From Acidobacteriota bacterium (GTDB taxonomy: Bacteria > Acidobacteriota > Blastocatellia > RBC074), in assembly GCA_016710075.1 (NCBI GenBank), contig JADJLO010000035.1, positions 67,881 to 131,880 of the forward strand: a DNA stretch of 64,000 nucleotides, written 5' to 3'. Position 1 is the stretch's first letter. Each line of letters starts with the position of its first letter. The notes beneath the pieces are model-generated. The model searched no databases and was not told the DNA's origin. It was given only the letters and a program-made list of their open reading frames with translations. Below are positions 39,514 through 48,338 of the stretch, in pieces. The position numbers were made by a program, and so were the translations under genes.

Positions 39514-39636
39514 GAGAGATTACGAAACAGACGAAATAAGCATGGAGTCCCGCCTTCAGGCGGAATCCTTCGTTGCCGAGCCGTTCCGCCTGAAGGCGGA
39601 ACTCCATGCTTATTTCGTCTGTTTCGTAATCTCTCT
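39514..39636. repeat. REP-B pair nested perfectly inside a REP-C pair
   Basis: The outer arms (GAGAGATTACGAAACAGACG from 39514 and its complement ending at 39636) are perfect REP-C. Inside lies a REP-B pair (39541-39608). The outer and inner arms continue into each other with no spacer, so the whole 123-nt block is one extended inverted repeat with a short centre (39570-39582). Confidence 0.88.
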
Positions 39637-39658
39637 TTCTTCTTCTCTTTCTTCCATA

Positions 39659-41676
39659 TCAAGTAGTTATCACGACAGGGCCGGGGCAACCATCGCCGAG
39701 TTTGGCGGGATCGCCTTCGGCAAGGGTCTGGACGAGTTCGTCGTAGAAGTAATCGAATCTTGAAGCCACTGCCGGGGATACGCGCTTGTCATAAACCTTG
39801 CGACTGCGGTCGATTTCGTCTCTCAGGCGGTCGTAAAGATCGAAATTTCTGCGACCGTCATTGACCTTCGCTGCGTTGTAGAGCTTGATCTCTGAGACCA
39901 GGAGTCGAGCGAAGCGGCGAGCGTCGTTATGGGAGCGCTGCTCGGTTTCGCTGGCGGGAGTCGGCACGGTTTGCTGAACAACCGGCGGAGGAGCCGCGGC
40001 AAACGAAAACTGCTGTTCGACGGGAGCCGGTTGAGCTTCCGGTACTTCAGATTCTGAATCTTTTGGAAGATCGAGCGTGGTTCTGGGCTTTATTGGAATG
40101 GTCGGTGCAGAAGCGGCTTCATTAACCATCTCGCTTACCGCCGGCTTGTCAACGGCAAAGGGGGGCGGCGTAGGAGGCGGCGGGATGACGGGGATCGGCA
40201 TCTCTGCCGTATCCGCATCGGCCTCTATTTCAACTTCCGCCTCTACCATTTCGGCTTCGATTTCGGCCTCGATGGCTGATTCTTCATCCTGATAACGATC
40301 CTGTTCAACCTCCGTTTCCGGGACCGGTTCGGGTTCCGGTTCGGCATGATCATGGCTTTCGATCTGAGCCTCGGCTTCCTGAAGATGCTGCTCCTGGGCG
40401 GCAGAGTCATCAGGCTGCCCCGGTTTGCCAGGCTCTTCAATATCGGTCGTCGTCCTGACGTGTTCCTGTGCCTCCGCAGTGGGAAACGCTTTCGACTTGC
40501 TGAACTTCCGCTTTGATTTCTTCGGGCGGTGCTTCAGTAACGGTTGGCGGAATTGGAGCCGTCACCGGTGCAGCAGCTTGCGCCGGAGCCTCTACTGGTC
40601 GCGAAGGAGGTTCGAGCCCGCGACGCGCGGGCAGCAGCTCTATCGCCATGCTTGCAACTCTCAACAGTGTCTCGATTGCAGGAGTGTTAATGGATGTTTC
40701 TGACTGGGTTCCCGAATCGGCATAAAGCACGGCGGCCGCCTTGCCGCGAACCACCAGCGGAAAGGCCGCGGATCTCTCCGGAGCAGGTGAGCCATAAAGC
40801 CCTAAAATTGCGGAGTTGTCACCGGGAGATGCGGACTTGCCCACGGCAGTTTTAAAACTGGTCAGCGCGTCGTGCAGCAGGCTCGGATTTTTGAGCCGGC
40901 AGGGAGAGCAGCTTGACGGTGTCATCGTTGAGCCCGTTTTCAAAGCCGCTGGCCTTCCATCCGACGGCATCACCGCCTCTGACCACAAAGAAGACTACGC
41001 GGGGAGCGAACTGCGAAGCCAGTTTTACCAGCGAACTCAAGGTTTCGGACTGGGTACGCTGGGCATCGATCTCGTCGACGGATTCTCTGAGTGTGTCGAA
41101 GCCGGCCGACTGCGAAGAAGCGACAGCAAGTGTCAGCGCCTTGCGGCTTGCTTCGAGCTGCTCGCGCATCTCCTCGATCCGGGTTTCGGATTCCCGTCGG
41201 GAAATAGCCGCGGCATCGTCGCTCGCCTGTTCGAGCCTTTTCTGGAATGACTCTTCATTCGATTTCAAGAACTCGGCTTCCCATTCGGCGCGCGCAGAGA
41301 TAAGGCTCGATTCGAATTCCTGCTGTGCTCTCTCGCGAACTTCATCAGCCGCCTCAAGGCGAGCCTGTACAAGCCTGGCCTGAAAATCCGCTTCGGCTTT
41401 CGATGATGAATCGCTGAACCATTGCCTTACATGATCGAGCAGACCGGATGTCTCTTCTTCACTGGGTTCGGCCTGTGTCTGCTCCTGAAACCGGCTGCTG
41501 ATCTCATTTATCGTGGCTTGCAGCCGCTCGATCTCTGCTTTCAAGGGAGCCGTTCGCCGCGAAAACAGATCGTTAGCACGCGAACGCAACTGCGATTCCC
41601 AGCTTTCCGCGCTCTCTGTGTTGGGGGTTTCTACAGTCTCTTCATTTTGGGGATTAATATTATTATCTTCTGACAC
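39659..41676 (-). CDS. Coiled-coil protein with GAF-like domain and acidic Pro/Glu-rich region (two frameshifts)
   Basis: About 672 residues after repair. The start is a GTG at 41676 with GGAGG 7 nt upstream; the ATG at 41703 is less likely. Order: a charged N-terminus; a long coiled coil (about 40-200, ERLQATINEISSRFQEQTQA and QEFESSLISARAEWEAEFLK); a GAF-like alpha/beta segment (about 230-350, APRVVFFVVRGGDAVGWKAS, then PLVVRGKAAAVLYADSG); a Glu/Pro/Ala-rich linker; and a C-terminal helical region (ARRFARLLVSEIKLYNAAKV, RFDYFYDELVQTLAEGD). I do not know a named family for the whole. The frame is lost near 40885-40895 (A-run) and near 40490-40512. Cytoplasmic, no signal peptide. Possibly a scaffold or sensor. 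Confidence 0.65.
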
Positions 41677-41927
41677 TTTCAACCTCCGGTCGAATACAGG
41701 CAAGTATCAATCAGCACTCAATAGTCATCGGAAATGCAATGCATTCCATGATCTAATGATCACTCCGACAGAGTGTGTTTTCTGATGGTCACAATCTCAC
41801 TTGGATGAATCAGTATCGTGAGATTCGCAGGATGTGAGTGACCAGCGCTTTATTTTCAATTGCTCAAAAAAATGGCTCCTAATTATCTTTGCTCTCTTAA
41901 ATATTGTCAATTTATCATTTAGCAGAT

Positions 41928-41960
41928 CCTTTAAACTTTGGGGTTTAAACTTTAAACTGA
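41928..41960. repeat. Short REP-D run upstream of nnrD
   Basis: TTTAAACTTTGGGGTTTAAA followed by CTTTAAACTG, ending 5 nt before the nnrD start. The rest of the 41677-41965 gap is AT-rich and shows no gene; it should hold the divergent promoters of nnrD and the coiled-coil gene, but no clear boxes were found. Confidence 0.6.
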
Positions 41961-41965
41961 TTTCC

Positions 41966-43609
41966 ATGAAAATTCTTAAATCGGAGCAGATGCGGGGGAT
42001 TGACCGGCTCACAGTTGGGCGTTGCCTGATTCCATATCCGATATTGATGGAAAATGCAGGCGCCCGGACAGTCGAGGCGATCATCACGAAATACGGTTCA
42101 GTTGCCGGCAGGCACTGTGCGGTCTTTTGCGGCAAGGGCAACAACGGCGGCGATGGGGCGGTCATTGCACGCCTGCTGTGGATGAAGGGAGCGGCAGAAG
42201 TTGAAGTCTTTCTGCTGGGGAGAATCGAAGAGACCAAAGGCGAGGCCAGAACCAACTTCGAGATTATCAAAAAGCTGGCAGAAGAGGAGAAGGCCAGAGG
42301 CAACATCCTGGAACTGACGTTTCGAGAGGTTACCGGCGAAGACGAGGAATTGGGAGCGGGATATGATCTGGTGATTGATGCGATATTCGGCACCGGGCTG
42401 GCGCGTCCGGCGGAAGGGTTGTATGCGCGCGCAATCGACACCATCAATCTGATTCGTCTGGTAGAGGAAGCGAAGGTCATCTCGGTAGATATTCCATCGG
42501 GGTTGCCGTCAGATTCTCCGGAACCCATCGGACCTTATGTTGAGGCCGATCTGACCGTGGCCTTGACATCCCCGAAGATCGGCAACGCGCTGCCGCCGGC
42601 CTGTTACGCAAACGGCGACCTGGTCATTGGCGGCATCGGCACTCCGCAATGGCTGATCGACGAAGAGTCCGGGTCGAAGCTCGATTTGATCGAAGAGCAA
42701 TATGTTTCCTGGTGGCTGCGAGATTCCCGGCGGGCGCCCGATGCCCATAAAGGCTCGGCCGGAGACGTGCTGATCATCGCCGGCTCGCGCGGAAAGACCG
42801 GCGCCGCCGCGCTTTCGTCAGAATCCGCATTGCGTGCGGGGACGGGACTGGTCACAGTCGCTACGGCCCGATCGGCCCAGGGATTGCTGATCTCTCAGGC
42901 ACGCACGGAGGTGATGACCGAAGCTCTCGATGAAATCGAGAGCGGCGCGATATCACACACAGCAGTCGACCGCGCAATGGCGCTTTCCGAAAAACGCACA
43001 GTGGTCGCTATCGGCCCCGGGCTCTCATCAAATGACGAGAGCACACGCAGGTTCGTCAGTGAATTTGCCGCGAAACGCAGAACGCCTCTGGTCATAGATG
43101 CCGACGGTCTCAACTCGCTCGCTCCGTGGCCCGATGATCTCAAGGGATCGGACGTCCTGCCGATAATCATCACGCCGCATCCCGGCGAGATGGCCCGCCT
43201 GACCGGCAGAACCAATTCCGAAATAGTCGGGGACAGAATCGGCATCGCCAGAGAGTTCGCTCTCAAACACGGCGTCATCACAATTCTCAAAGGCAGCCGC
43301 ACAATCATTGCATCGCCCGACGGCATGGTTTACGTAAATCCAACCGGCAATGCAGGCATGGCTACGGCCGGCTCCGGAGACGTGCTCACCGGCATGATCG
43401 CCGGCCTGATTGCTCAGAATCCGATTGATCCGCTCGGAGCCGCGATTTCAGCCGTCTATCTTCACGGGCTTGCAGGCGATATCGCCGCGGCAAGGCTGGG
43501 CCAACGCTCATTGCTGGCATCCGATATCACCGGCTTCATCAGCACTGCAATAATCGAGGCCGGCGGCGATCAGGAGAAATGCTCAAATCCGGGGATCTCC
43601 AAAATCTGA
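41966..43609 (+). CDS. nnrD: Bifunctional NAD(P)H-hydrate repair enzyme (epimerase + ADP-dependent dehydratase)
   Basis: 547 residues from the ATG at 41966; the open frame extends upstream but that part looks non-coding. The N-terminal epimerase domain (NnrE, about 1-215) has NAGARTVEAIITKYG, FCGKGNNGGDGAVIARLL and DAIFGTGLARP. The C-terminal dehydratase domain (NnrD, about 230-540) has HKGSAGDVLIIAGSRGKTGA, ITPHPGEMARL, and the ADP/Mg site NPTGNAGMATAGSGDVLTGM. The fused enzyme repairs damaged NADHX/NADPHX. The stop overlaps the tsaE start (TGATG at 43607-43611), a common gene pairing. Confidence 0.93.
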   Translation: MKILKSEQMRGIDRLTVGRCLIPYPILMENAGARTVEAIITKYGSVAGRHCAVFCGKGNNGGDGAVIARLLWMKGAAEVEVFLLGRIEETKGEARTNFEIIKKLAEEEKARGNILELTFREVTGEDEELGAGYDLVIDAIFGTGLARPAEGLYARAIDTINLIRLVEEAKVISVDIPSGLPSDSPEPIGPYVEADLTVALTSPKIGNALPPACYANGDLVIGGIGTPQWLIDEESGSKLDLIEEQYVSWWLRDSRRAPDAHKGSAGDVLIIAGSRGKTGAAALSSESALRAGTGLVTVATARSAQGLLISQARTEVMTEALDEIESGAISHTAVDRAMALSEKRTVVAIGPGLSSNDESTRRFVSEFAAKRRTPLVIDADGLNSLAPWPDDLKGSDVLPIIITPHPGEMARLTGRTNSEIVGDRIGIAREFALKHGVITILKGSRTIIASPDGMVYVNPTGNAGMATAGSGDVLTGMIAGLIAQNPIDPLGAAISAVYLHGLAGDIAAARLGQRSLLASDITGFISTAIIEAGGDQEKCSNPGISKI

Positions 43610-44037
43610 TGGCTACCGGCGAATTCATCACCAATTCCGCGGAAGAGACCTTTGAACTCGCTTACCAAATCGGCGAGTCATTAACCGGCCCGACAGTCTT
43701 CCTGCTCCACGGAGATCTGGGCGCAGGCAAGACTGTCTTCACAAAAGGGATCGCCGCCGGCCTCGACATCGATCCGGCGGAAGTCAACAGCCCGACTTTT
43801 ACTCTGGTAAATCAGCACGACGGACGCATGAAGCTCTACCATCTCGATCTTTACCGCATCGAGGGCGGACCGCGTGAAATCAGCGCACTCGGACTCGAAG
43901 AGATGCTCGATCAACCCGATGCCGTCGTCGTCATCGAATGGCCTGAACGGCTCGGCGGCTTCTCCATACCTGGGGCTTATCGGGTGACTATTTCAGATTC
44001 AGGAGTGGAATCCCGGCACATTCTCATCGTCTTATAA
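43609..44037 (+). CDS. tsaE: tRNA threonylcarbamoyladenosine biosynthesis ATPase TsaE
   Basis: 142 residues from the ATG at 43609 that overlaps the nnrD stop; an in-frame ATG at 43579 would lengthen it by 10 residues. Walker A is GDLGAGKTVFTKGI; the segment VNSPTFTLVNQH is the TsaE switch region, and LYHLDLYRIEG (Walker B-type) and VVVIEWPERLG follow. It supplies ATPase activity to the TsaB-TsaD complex that makes t6A37 on ANN-decoding tRNAs. Length typical (140-155). The pairing with nnrD is widespread in bacteria. Confidence 0.93.
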   Translation: MATGEFITNSAEETFELAYQIGESLTGPTVFLLHGDLGAGKTVFTKGIAAGLDIDPAEVNSPTFTLVNQHDGRMKLYHLDLYRIEGGPREISALGLEEMLDQPDAVVVIEWPERLGGFSIPGAYRVTISDSGVESRHILIVL

Positions 44038-44050
44038 CCAGGAGGAAGAA

Positions 44051-44177
44051 AGAGAGTACGAAACATCGGACATTATCCGCTTCTTGAAATACATCGTATT
44101 CCGAATTTGTAGCTCAATCTCACCCTTTATCACTTTTTCGTCTGTTTCGTTTATTTCGTCTGTTTCGTACTCTCTCT
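44051..44177. repeat. REP-C element (variant arms)
   Basis: The left arm is AGAGAGTACGAAACATC, partly diverged; the right arm shows TTTTCGTCTGTTTCGTTTAT then TCGTCTGTTTCGTACTCTCT. It fills the gap between tsaE and recG and ends 17 nt before the recG start. Confidence 0.75.
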
Positions 44178-44193
44178 TTCTTTTCTTTTCTTC

Positions 44194-46340
44194 ATGGATC
44201 TGCAGACACCAATAACCGAGTTGCATCGTCACTCACTGCCGAGGGTGGGGCAAACGACTGCGCACAAGCTGGCGGTTGAGATAGCGGCCATTTCAGCCCG
44301 GCCTGACGCGCGAGAAGCGACGGTCGAGGATCTGTTGATGTATCTGCCGATGCGATATGAGGACCGCTCGAATCTGGCGCGCATTTCGCAGCTTCGCGAC
44401 GGTGAGACGGCATCGGTGGAGGTCTCAGTCCGTGTCGGCGGCGTGATCCCGCTCAAAGGCGGGCGGCTGAAGATGTATGAGTTCATCGGCACCGACGGAG
44501 AAGGCCAGGTGCGGGCATTCTGGTGGAATCAGATCTACCTTTCAAAAGTCTTCCCGCGCGGTGCCCGAGTGATCCTTTATGGCCAGTGGAAGCTGAATCG
44601 CTACAAGGGATATTTCGAAGTCGAGAATCCGGAATACGAGATCCTGGCCGACGATGAGGAAGAGACGGAAACCGCGGCGATTCACACGGCGCGGCGCGTC
44701 CCCGTCTATCGCAAGCTCGGCGATTTTCGCACCAGGCAACTGCGAACCATCTTCTATCGCATACTCGACAAACTTGGCGATGAGATGCCCGAATCGCTGC
44801 CCGGGAGATCGTCGCGAGGTGCAATCTGATTGGGCGCGCAGAATCCCTGCGCAACATTCATTTCCCGGCGGCCGATTCACCGATCGATGATTACAACCAG
44901 GCATGCTCACCCGCGCACAAGCGACAGATCTTTGAGGAACTCTTCTGGCTGGCAATCGCGCTTGGAGTCCGAAGAGGAGAGCGGTTGAGCGAGCCCAAAG
45001 GCGCTCACATAGAAGTGACCGACCGCGTGCGCAAAGCCTTCCTTTCAATACTTCCCTTCGATCCCACCGCTGCGCAGAAACGCGTGCTCAAAGAGATAAT
45101 CGACGACATGACCGGCGACAAGCCAGTCAATCGCCTGCTTCAGGGCGATGTTGGAAGCGGCAAGACCATCGTCGCCGTGCAGGCGATGGTCATCGCAATC
45201 GAGAACGGCTATCAGACTGTGCTCATGGCTCCGACAGAGATTCTGGCCGAGCAGCATTTGCGCAACATCAAACGCTGGCTGGCGGGAACTCCGTATCGGG
45301 TTGAGCTGCTGACCGGCAGCTTGAAGGCGAAAGAGAAGCGCGAGATTCAGGAAGCAATAGCGGAAGGCGATGTCGATCTCGTCGTGGGGACTCATGCCGT
45401 GATTCAGGAATCGGTCCAGTTCAAGCGGCTGGGACTGGCAATCATCGATGAGCAGCACCGCTTCGGCGTCATGCAGCGCGCAGAGCTGCACCGGCGCGGC
45501 ATAAATCCTGACATTCTCGTTATCACGGCGACTCCCATCCCTCGCAGCCTTGCCATGACGGTTTACGGAGATCTTGAAATCTCGGTCATCGATGAAATGC
45601 CTCCGGGCAGAACCCCTGTCAAGACCTTCGTCCGCGGCGATGACCGGCGCGAAAAAATCTACGAGTTCATCCGCGATCAGATCAAGGACGGACGCCAGGC
45701 TTACGTCGTTTATCCAATAATTGAAGAATCTGAAAAACTCGATCTGCGAAACGCCACGGAGATGTACAACCATCTGAAAACCGATGTCTTTCCCGAGTAC
45801 GAAGTCGGCCTGCTCCACGGAAAGATGAAGCCGGCGGAAAAAGACGAGGTGATGACGGCCTTCAGCGCGAACAAAATTCAGATTCTGGTCGCAACCACCG
45901 TCATCGAAGTCGGCGTCGATGTGCCCAACTCTTCAGTCATGCTCATCGAACACGCCGAACGGTTTGGGCTCTCCCAGCTTCACCAGCTTCGCGGAAGGGT
46001 AGGTCGCGGAGCCGCCGAAAGCTTCTGCATCCTGCTCGCGCAATTCTCGAAGACTAAAGAAGCCCAGGCGCGATTGAAAATCATGGAAGAGACCACCGAC
46101 GGTTTCAAAATTGCCGAAAAAGACCTTGAAATACGCGGCCCCGGCGAAGTCATGGGAACGCGTCAATCCGGAATTCCCGCCTTCCGCATAGCCAACATCG
46201 TCCGCGATCAGAAGATCCTCGAACTCGCCCGCCGCGAAGCATCATTCATGCTCAATGAACACGCCCTCTCCCGCGAAACTGACAAATTGATCCAGCACGT
46301 CCGCTCCCAGCCCCGCTTCGGCCTCGCAAGGGTGGGATAA
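44194..46340 (+). CDS. recG: ATP-dependent DNA helicase RecG (one frameshift)
   Basis: About 715 residues after repair. The N-terminal wedge (OB-fold) domain contains VEDLLMYLPMRYEDRSNL and GEGQVRAFWWNQIYLSKVFP. The helicase core has FDPTAAQKRVLKEI, Walker A LLQGDVGSGKTIVA, DEQHRFGVMQR, TATPIPRSLAMTVYGDLE, and VATTVIEVGVDVPNSSVM, RLSQLHQLRGRVGRG-like motifs; it ends with the TRG region (RFGLARVG). RecG remodels stalled replication forks and Holliday junctions. The frame shifts at 44800-44805 after DEMPESLP; one more C would continue REIVARCNLIGRAESL. The downstream half is intact. Confidence 0.92.
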
Positions 46341-46352
46341 AAGAGGCTATTG

Positions 46353-46479
46353 GCCATACGACGAGCGGGACCGCAGGCGTCCCGCCTGCGTACAATCGCA
46401 AAAGGCGAACTCGAGATTTTCAATAGTAATAATTGCCAATACACGCAGGCGGGACGCCTGCGGTCCCGCTCGTATGGCC
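46353..46479. repeat. REP-A pair upstream of the RAYT gene
   Basis: Arms GGCCATACGACGAGCGGGAC (from 46353) and its complement ending at 46479, with the core CGCAGGCGTCCCGCCTGCG in each and a 45-nt centre. Nearly perfect over about 40 nt. A matching pair lies at 47200-47316 on the other side of the transposase gene. Confidence 0.92.
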
Positions 46480-46520
46480 AAGCCCCTGCTTAACAATTTC
46501 ACATACATAAGGAAATCCAT

Positions 46521-47149
46521 ATGTCTGAAAAATGGAGAAACCGATTCCGACTTTCAAAAGAGGCCGCGAATAATCAATTTGTGACCGGCTGGTATGGGCG
46601 CGGCTACCTTCCACATTTCGATTCGGATGGGCTCACTCAATTCGTTACATTTCGCCTTGCTGATTCTTTGCCGCAAAAGTCTATTACAAATGGCAGACTG
46701 AACTGGCCGGCATCCAGGACGATGAGGAACGCCTGCTGGAAATTGCTAAAAAGATTGAAAGATGGCTTGATCGAGGTCATGGAGAATGTTGGTTGCGCGA
46801 CGAGAAGATTGCCGAGCTTGTTCAAAACGCGCTTTGGCATTTCGATACGCAGCGATATGTATTACATGCCTGGTGCATAATGCCAAACCATGTGCATGCG
46901 TTATTATCACTACTAGAAGGCTGGACGCTTGATAAGATTACACATTCCTGGAAATCCTATACTGCTCATCAATCGAACAAGCTGCTCAATCGGAAAGGGA
47001 ATTTCTGGCAAGAGGAATCTTTTGATCGTTATATTCGAAATCATGGGCACTATCTGGATGTTGAGAGATATATTGAGGAGAATCCTGTAAAAGCCGGACT
47101 GTGTCAGTCACCTGAAGAATGGAAGTGGAGCAGCGCACATTATAAATAG
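46521..47149 (+). CDS. REP-associated tyrosine transposase, HUH/Y1 type (one frameshift)
   Basis: About 209 residues after repair, with AAGGAA upstream of the ATG at 46521. It has the Y1-transposase (Transposase_17/TnpA_REP) layout: GYLPHFDSDGLTQFVTFRLA at the N-terminus, then (after the shift) RYVLHAWCIMPNHVHALLSL with the HUH pair (HVH), a helix with the catalytic tyrosine candidate in HSWKSYTAHQ, then NFWQEESFDRYIRN and ERYIEENPVKAGL. Such proteins cut single-stranded REP hairpins and are thought to spread them. The frame is lost at about 46675-46679 in an A-run; one missing base restores KWQTELAGIQDDEERLLEIA. Flanking REP-A pairs on both sides make this the probable driver of that family. 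Confidence 0.88.
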
Positions 47150-47199
47150 CTTCGAGCAGGTTTTAATTTCTCTTATTGTCACGCCTCCGGGGCGTCCGC

Positions 47200-47316
47200 C
47201 ATACGAGCGGGACCGCAGGCGTCCCGCCTGCGAGCGTCGGCAACTGAGACTATCGGGGATACCATGTTGGCATTTTATGAATTCACGCAGGCGGGACGCC
47301 TGCGGTCCCGCTCGTT
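47200..47316. repeat. REP-A pair downstream of the RAYT gene
   Basis: Arms CCATACGAGCGGGACCGCAG (from 47200) and the complement ending at 47315, enclosing about 53 nt. The right arm abuts the stop codon of the RNase D-like gene. Together with 46353-46479 it brackets the transposase. Confidence 0.9.
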
Positions 47317-48227
47317 TATTCAAATTTCTTCTGTCTTTTCCAGGTACTCTCACCGAGGGAGGTAGTCTCCAGCCGGCGCGAAAGGCTGAGCGTGATCAGC
47401 CCACGTTCGGTGAGCATCGAAATATCGTCGCGCGCGGTATTCTCGTCGATGTCTGCTTCCGTTCCAATCAGATTATCTATGATCCAGCCGGCCATGCCGA
47501 TGCGTTCGCTACCGGTTGAAGCGGCAAGCTGTTCGGGACTGTAACGTCCGCTGAGTTCGACGACTATTCCGAGCAGTGCCAGGGCGGATGCGGCCAATTC
47601 GCCATCGACAACTACTGACGGCTCGATTTGCAGAGGCACGGGCAATGGAGACGGCCTTTTTTCGATTTTCTCGCGTAGCTGGTAATCTCCGCGCAAGCCT
47701 CTTGCAAGCTGTTGTTCGAAGAGGATGAGGGTGCAGGCGGCATCGAGCGCGGCATACTGAAGCTGATCAGGATCGAGAGGTCTGCGGCTCCAGTCGCCCT
47801 GTTGTTCGGTCTTGTCGAGATCGAATCCGAGATGAGTTCTGACCTGCGCCTGAAGCGAGCATTTCTTTTCGCCGCTGCGCCGGGCGGCAAGCATGGTGTC
47901 GTGAACCGGGGAGGTAGCGATGCCGAGATGGCGGGCAAGCCTGACCGCATCGAAACTTGCGTTGTGTATGGCTTTTGTCTGTAGATTCAACTCCAGTGGG
48001 CGCCTCAAAGGCTCAAGATCGAATCCCGCCAGAACGTCGATCACTCCGACTCGCAGATCGTCCCGTTCCCTGAATGCAATTTGAATGACCGAGATACGCT
48101 CTCTGGTTCGATCCCACCAGTTGATCGTCTCGATATCGAGCGCGATTGCGGTCGCTTCATTGAGCCTCTCTACAAGAAGCTCCAGCGATTGTCTCGTATC
48201 AATGTATTCGATGCCGTAGTTGATCAT
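47316..48227 (-). CDS. RNase D-like 3'-5' exonuclease (DEDDy)
   Basis: 303 residues. The DEDDy motifs are in order: DIET (Asp31 and Glu33), HNASFD (second motif) and YAALDAACTL (Tyr and Asp), consistent with RNase D-type 3'-5' exonucleases acting on structured RNA. The C-terminal third (SLQAQVRTHLGFDL and later ARDDISMLTERGLITLSLSR) looks winged-helix-like rather than a clear HRDC domain. Start ATG at 48227; it is divergent from the BNR gene. The stop is immediately bordered by a REP-A arm. Confidence 0.82.
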   Translation of the reverse strand: MINYGIEYIDTRQSLELLVERLNEATAIALDIETINWWDRTRERISVIQIAFRERDDLRVGVIDVLAGFDLEPLRRPLELNLQTKAIHNASFDAVRLARHLGIATSPVHDTMLAARRSGEKKCSLQAQVRTHLGFDLDKTEQQGDWSRRPLDPDQLQYAALDAACTLILFEQQLARGLRGDYQLREKIEKRPSPLPVPLQIEPSVVVDGELAASALALLGIVVELSGRYSPEQLAASTGSERIGMAGWIIDNLIGTEADIDENTARDDISMLTERGLITLSLSRRLETTSLGESTWKRQKKFE

Positions 48228-48338
48228 TGCAATTTATGATCATTGATAGAAGCTGCGGACGCAAGGCCAACTCTGGCGAATTGCCCGATGCGGATGCTAA
48301 ACTTCCACAATCCATTATTCTTCAAGGAGTCATATCCG

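Noticed and set aside
46353..47316. CRISPR-like pattern from REP-A copies
   Set aside because: Units are inverted pairs around a gene, not evenly spaced direct repeats.
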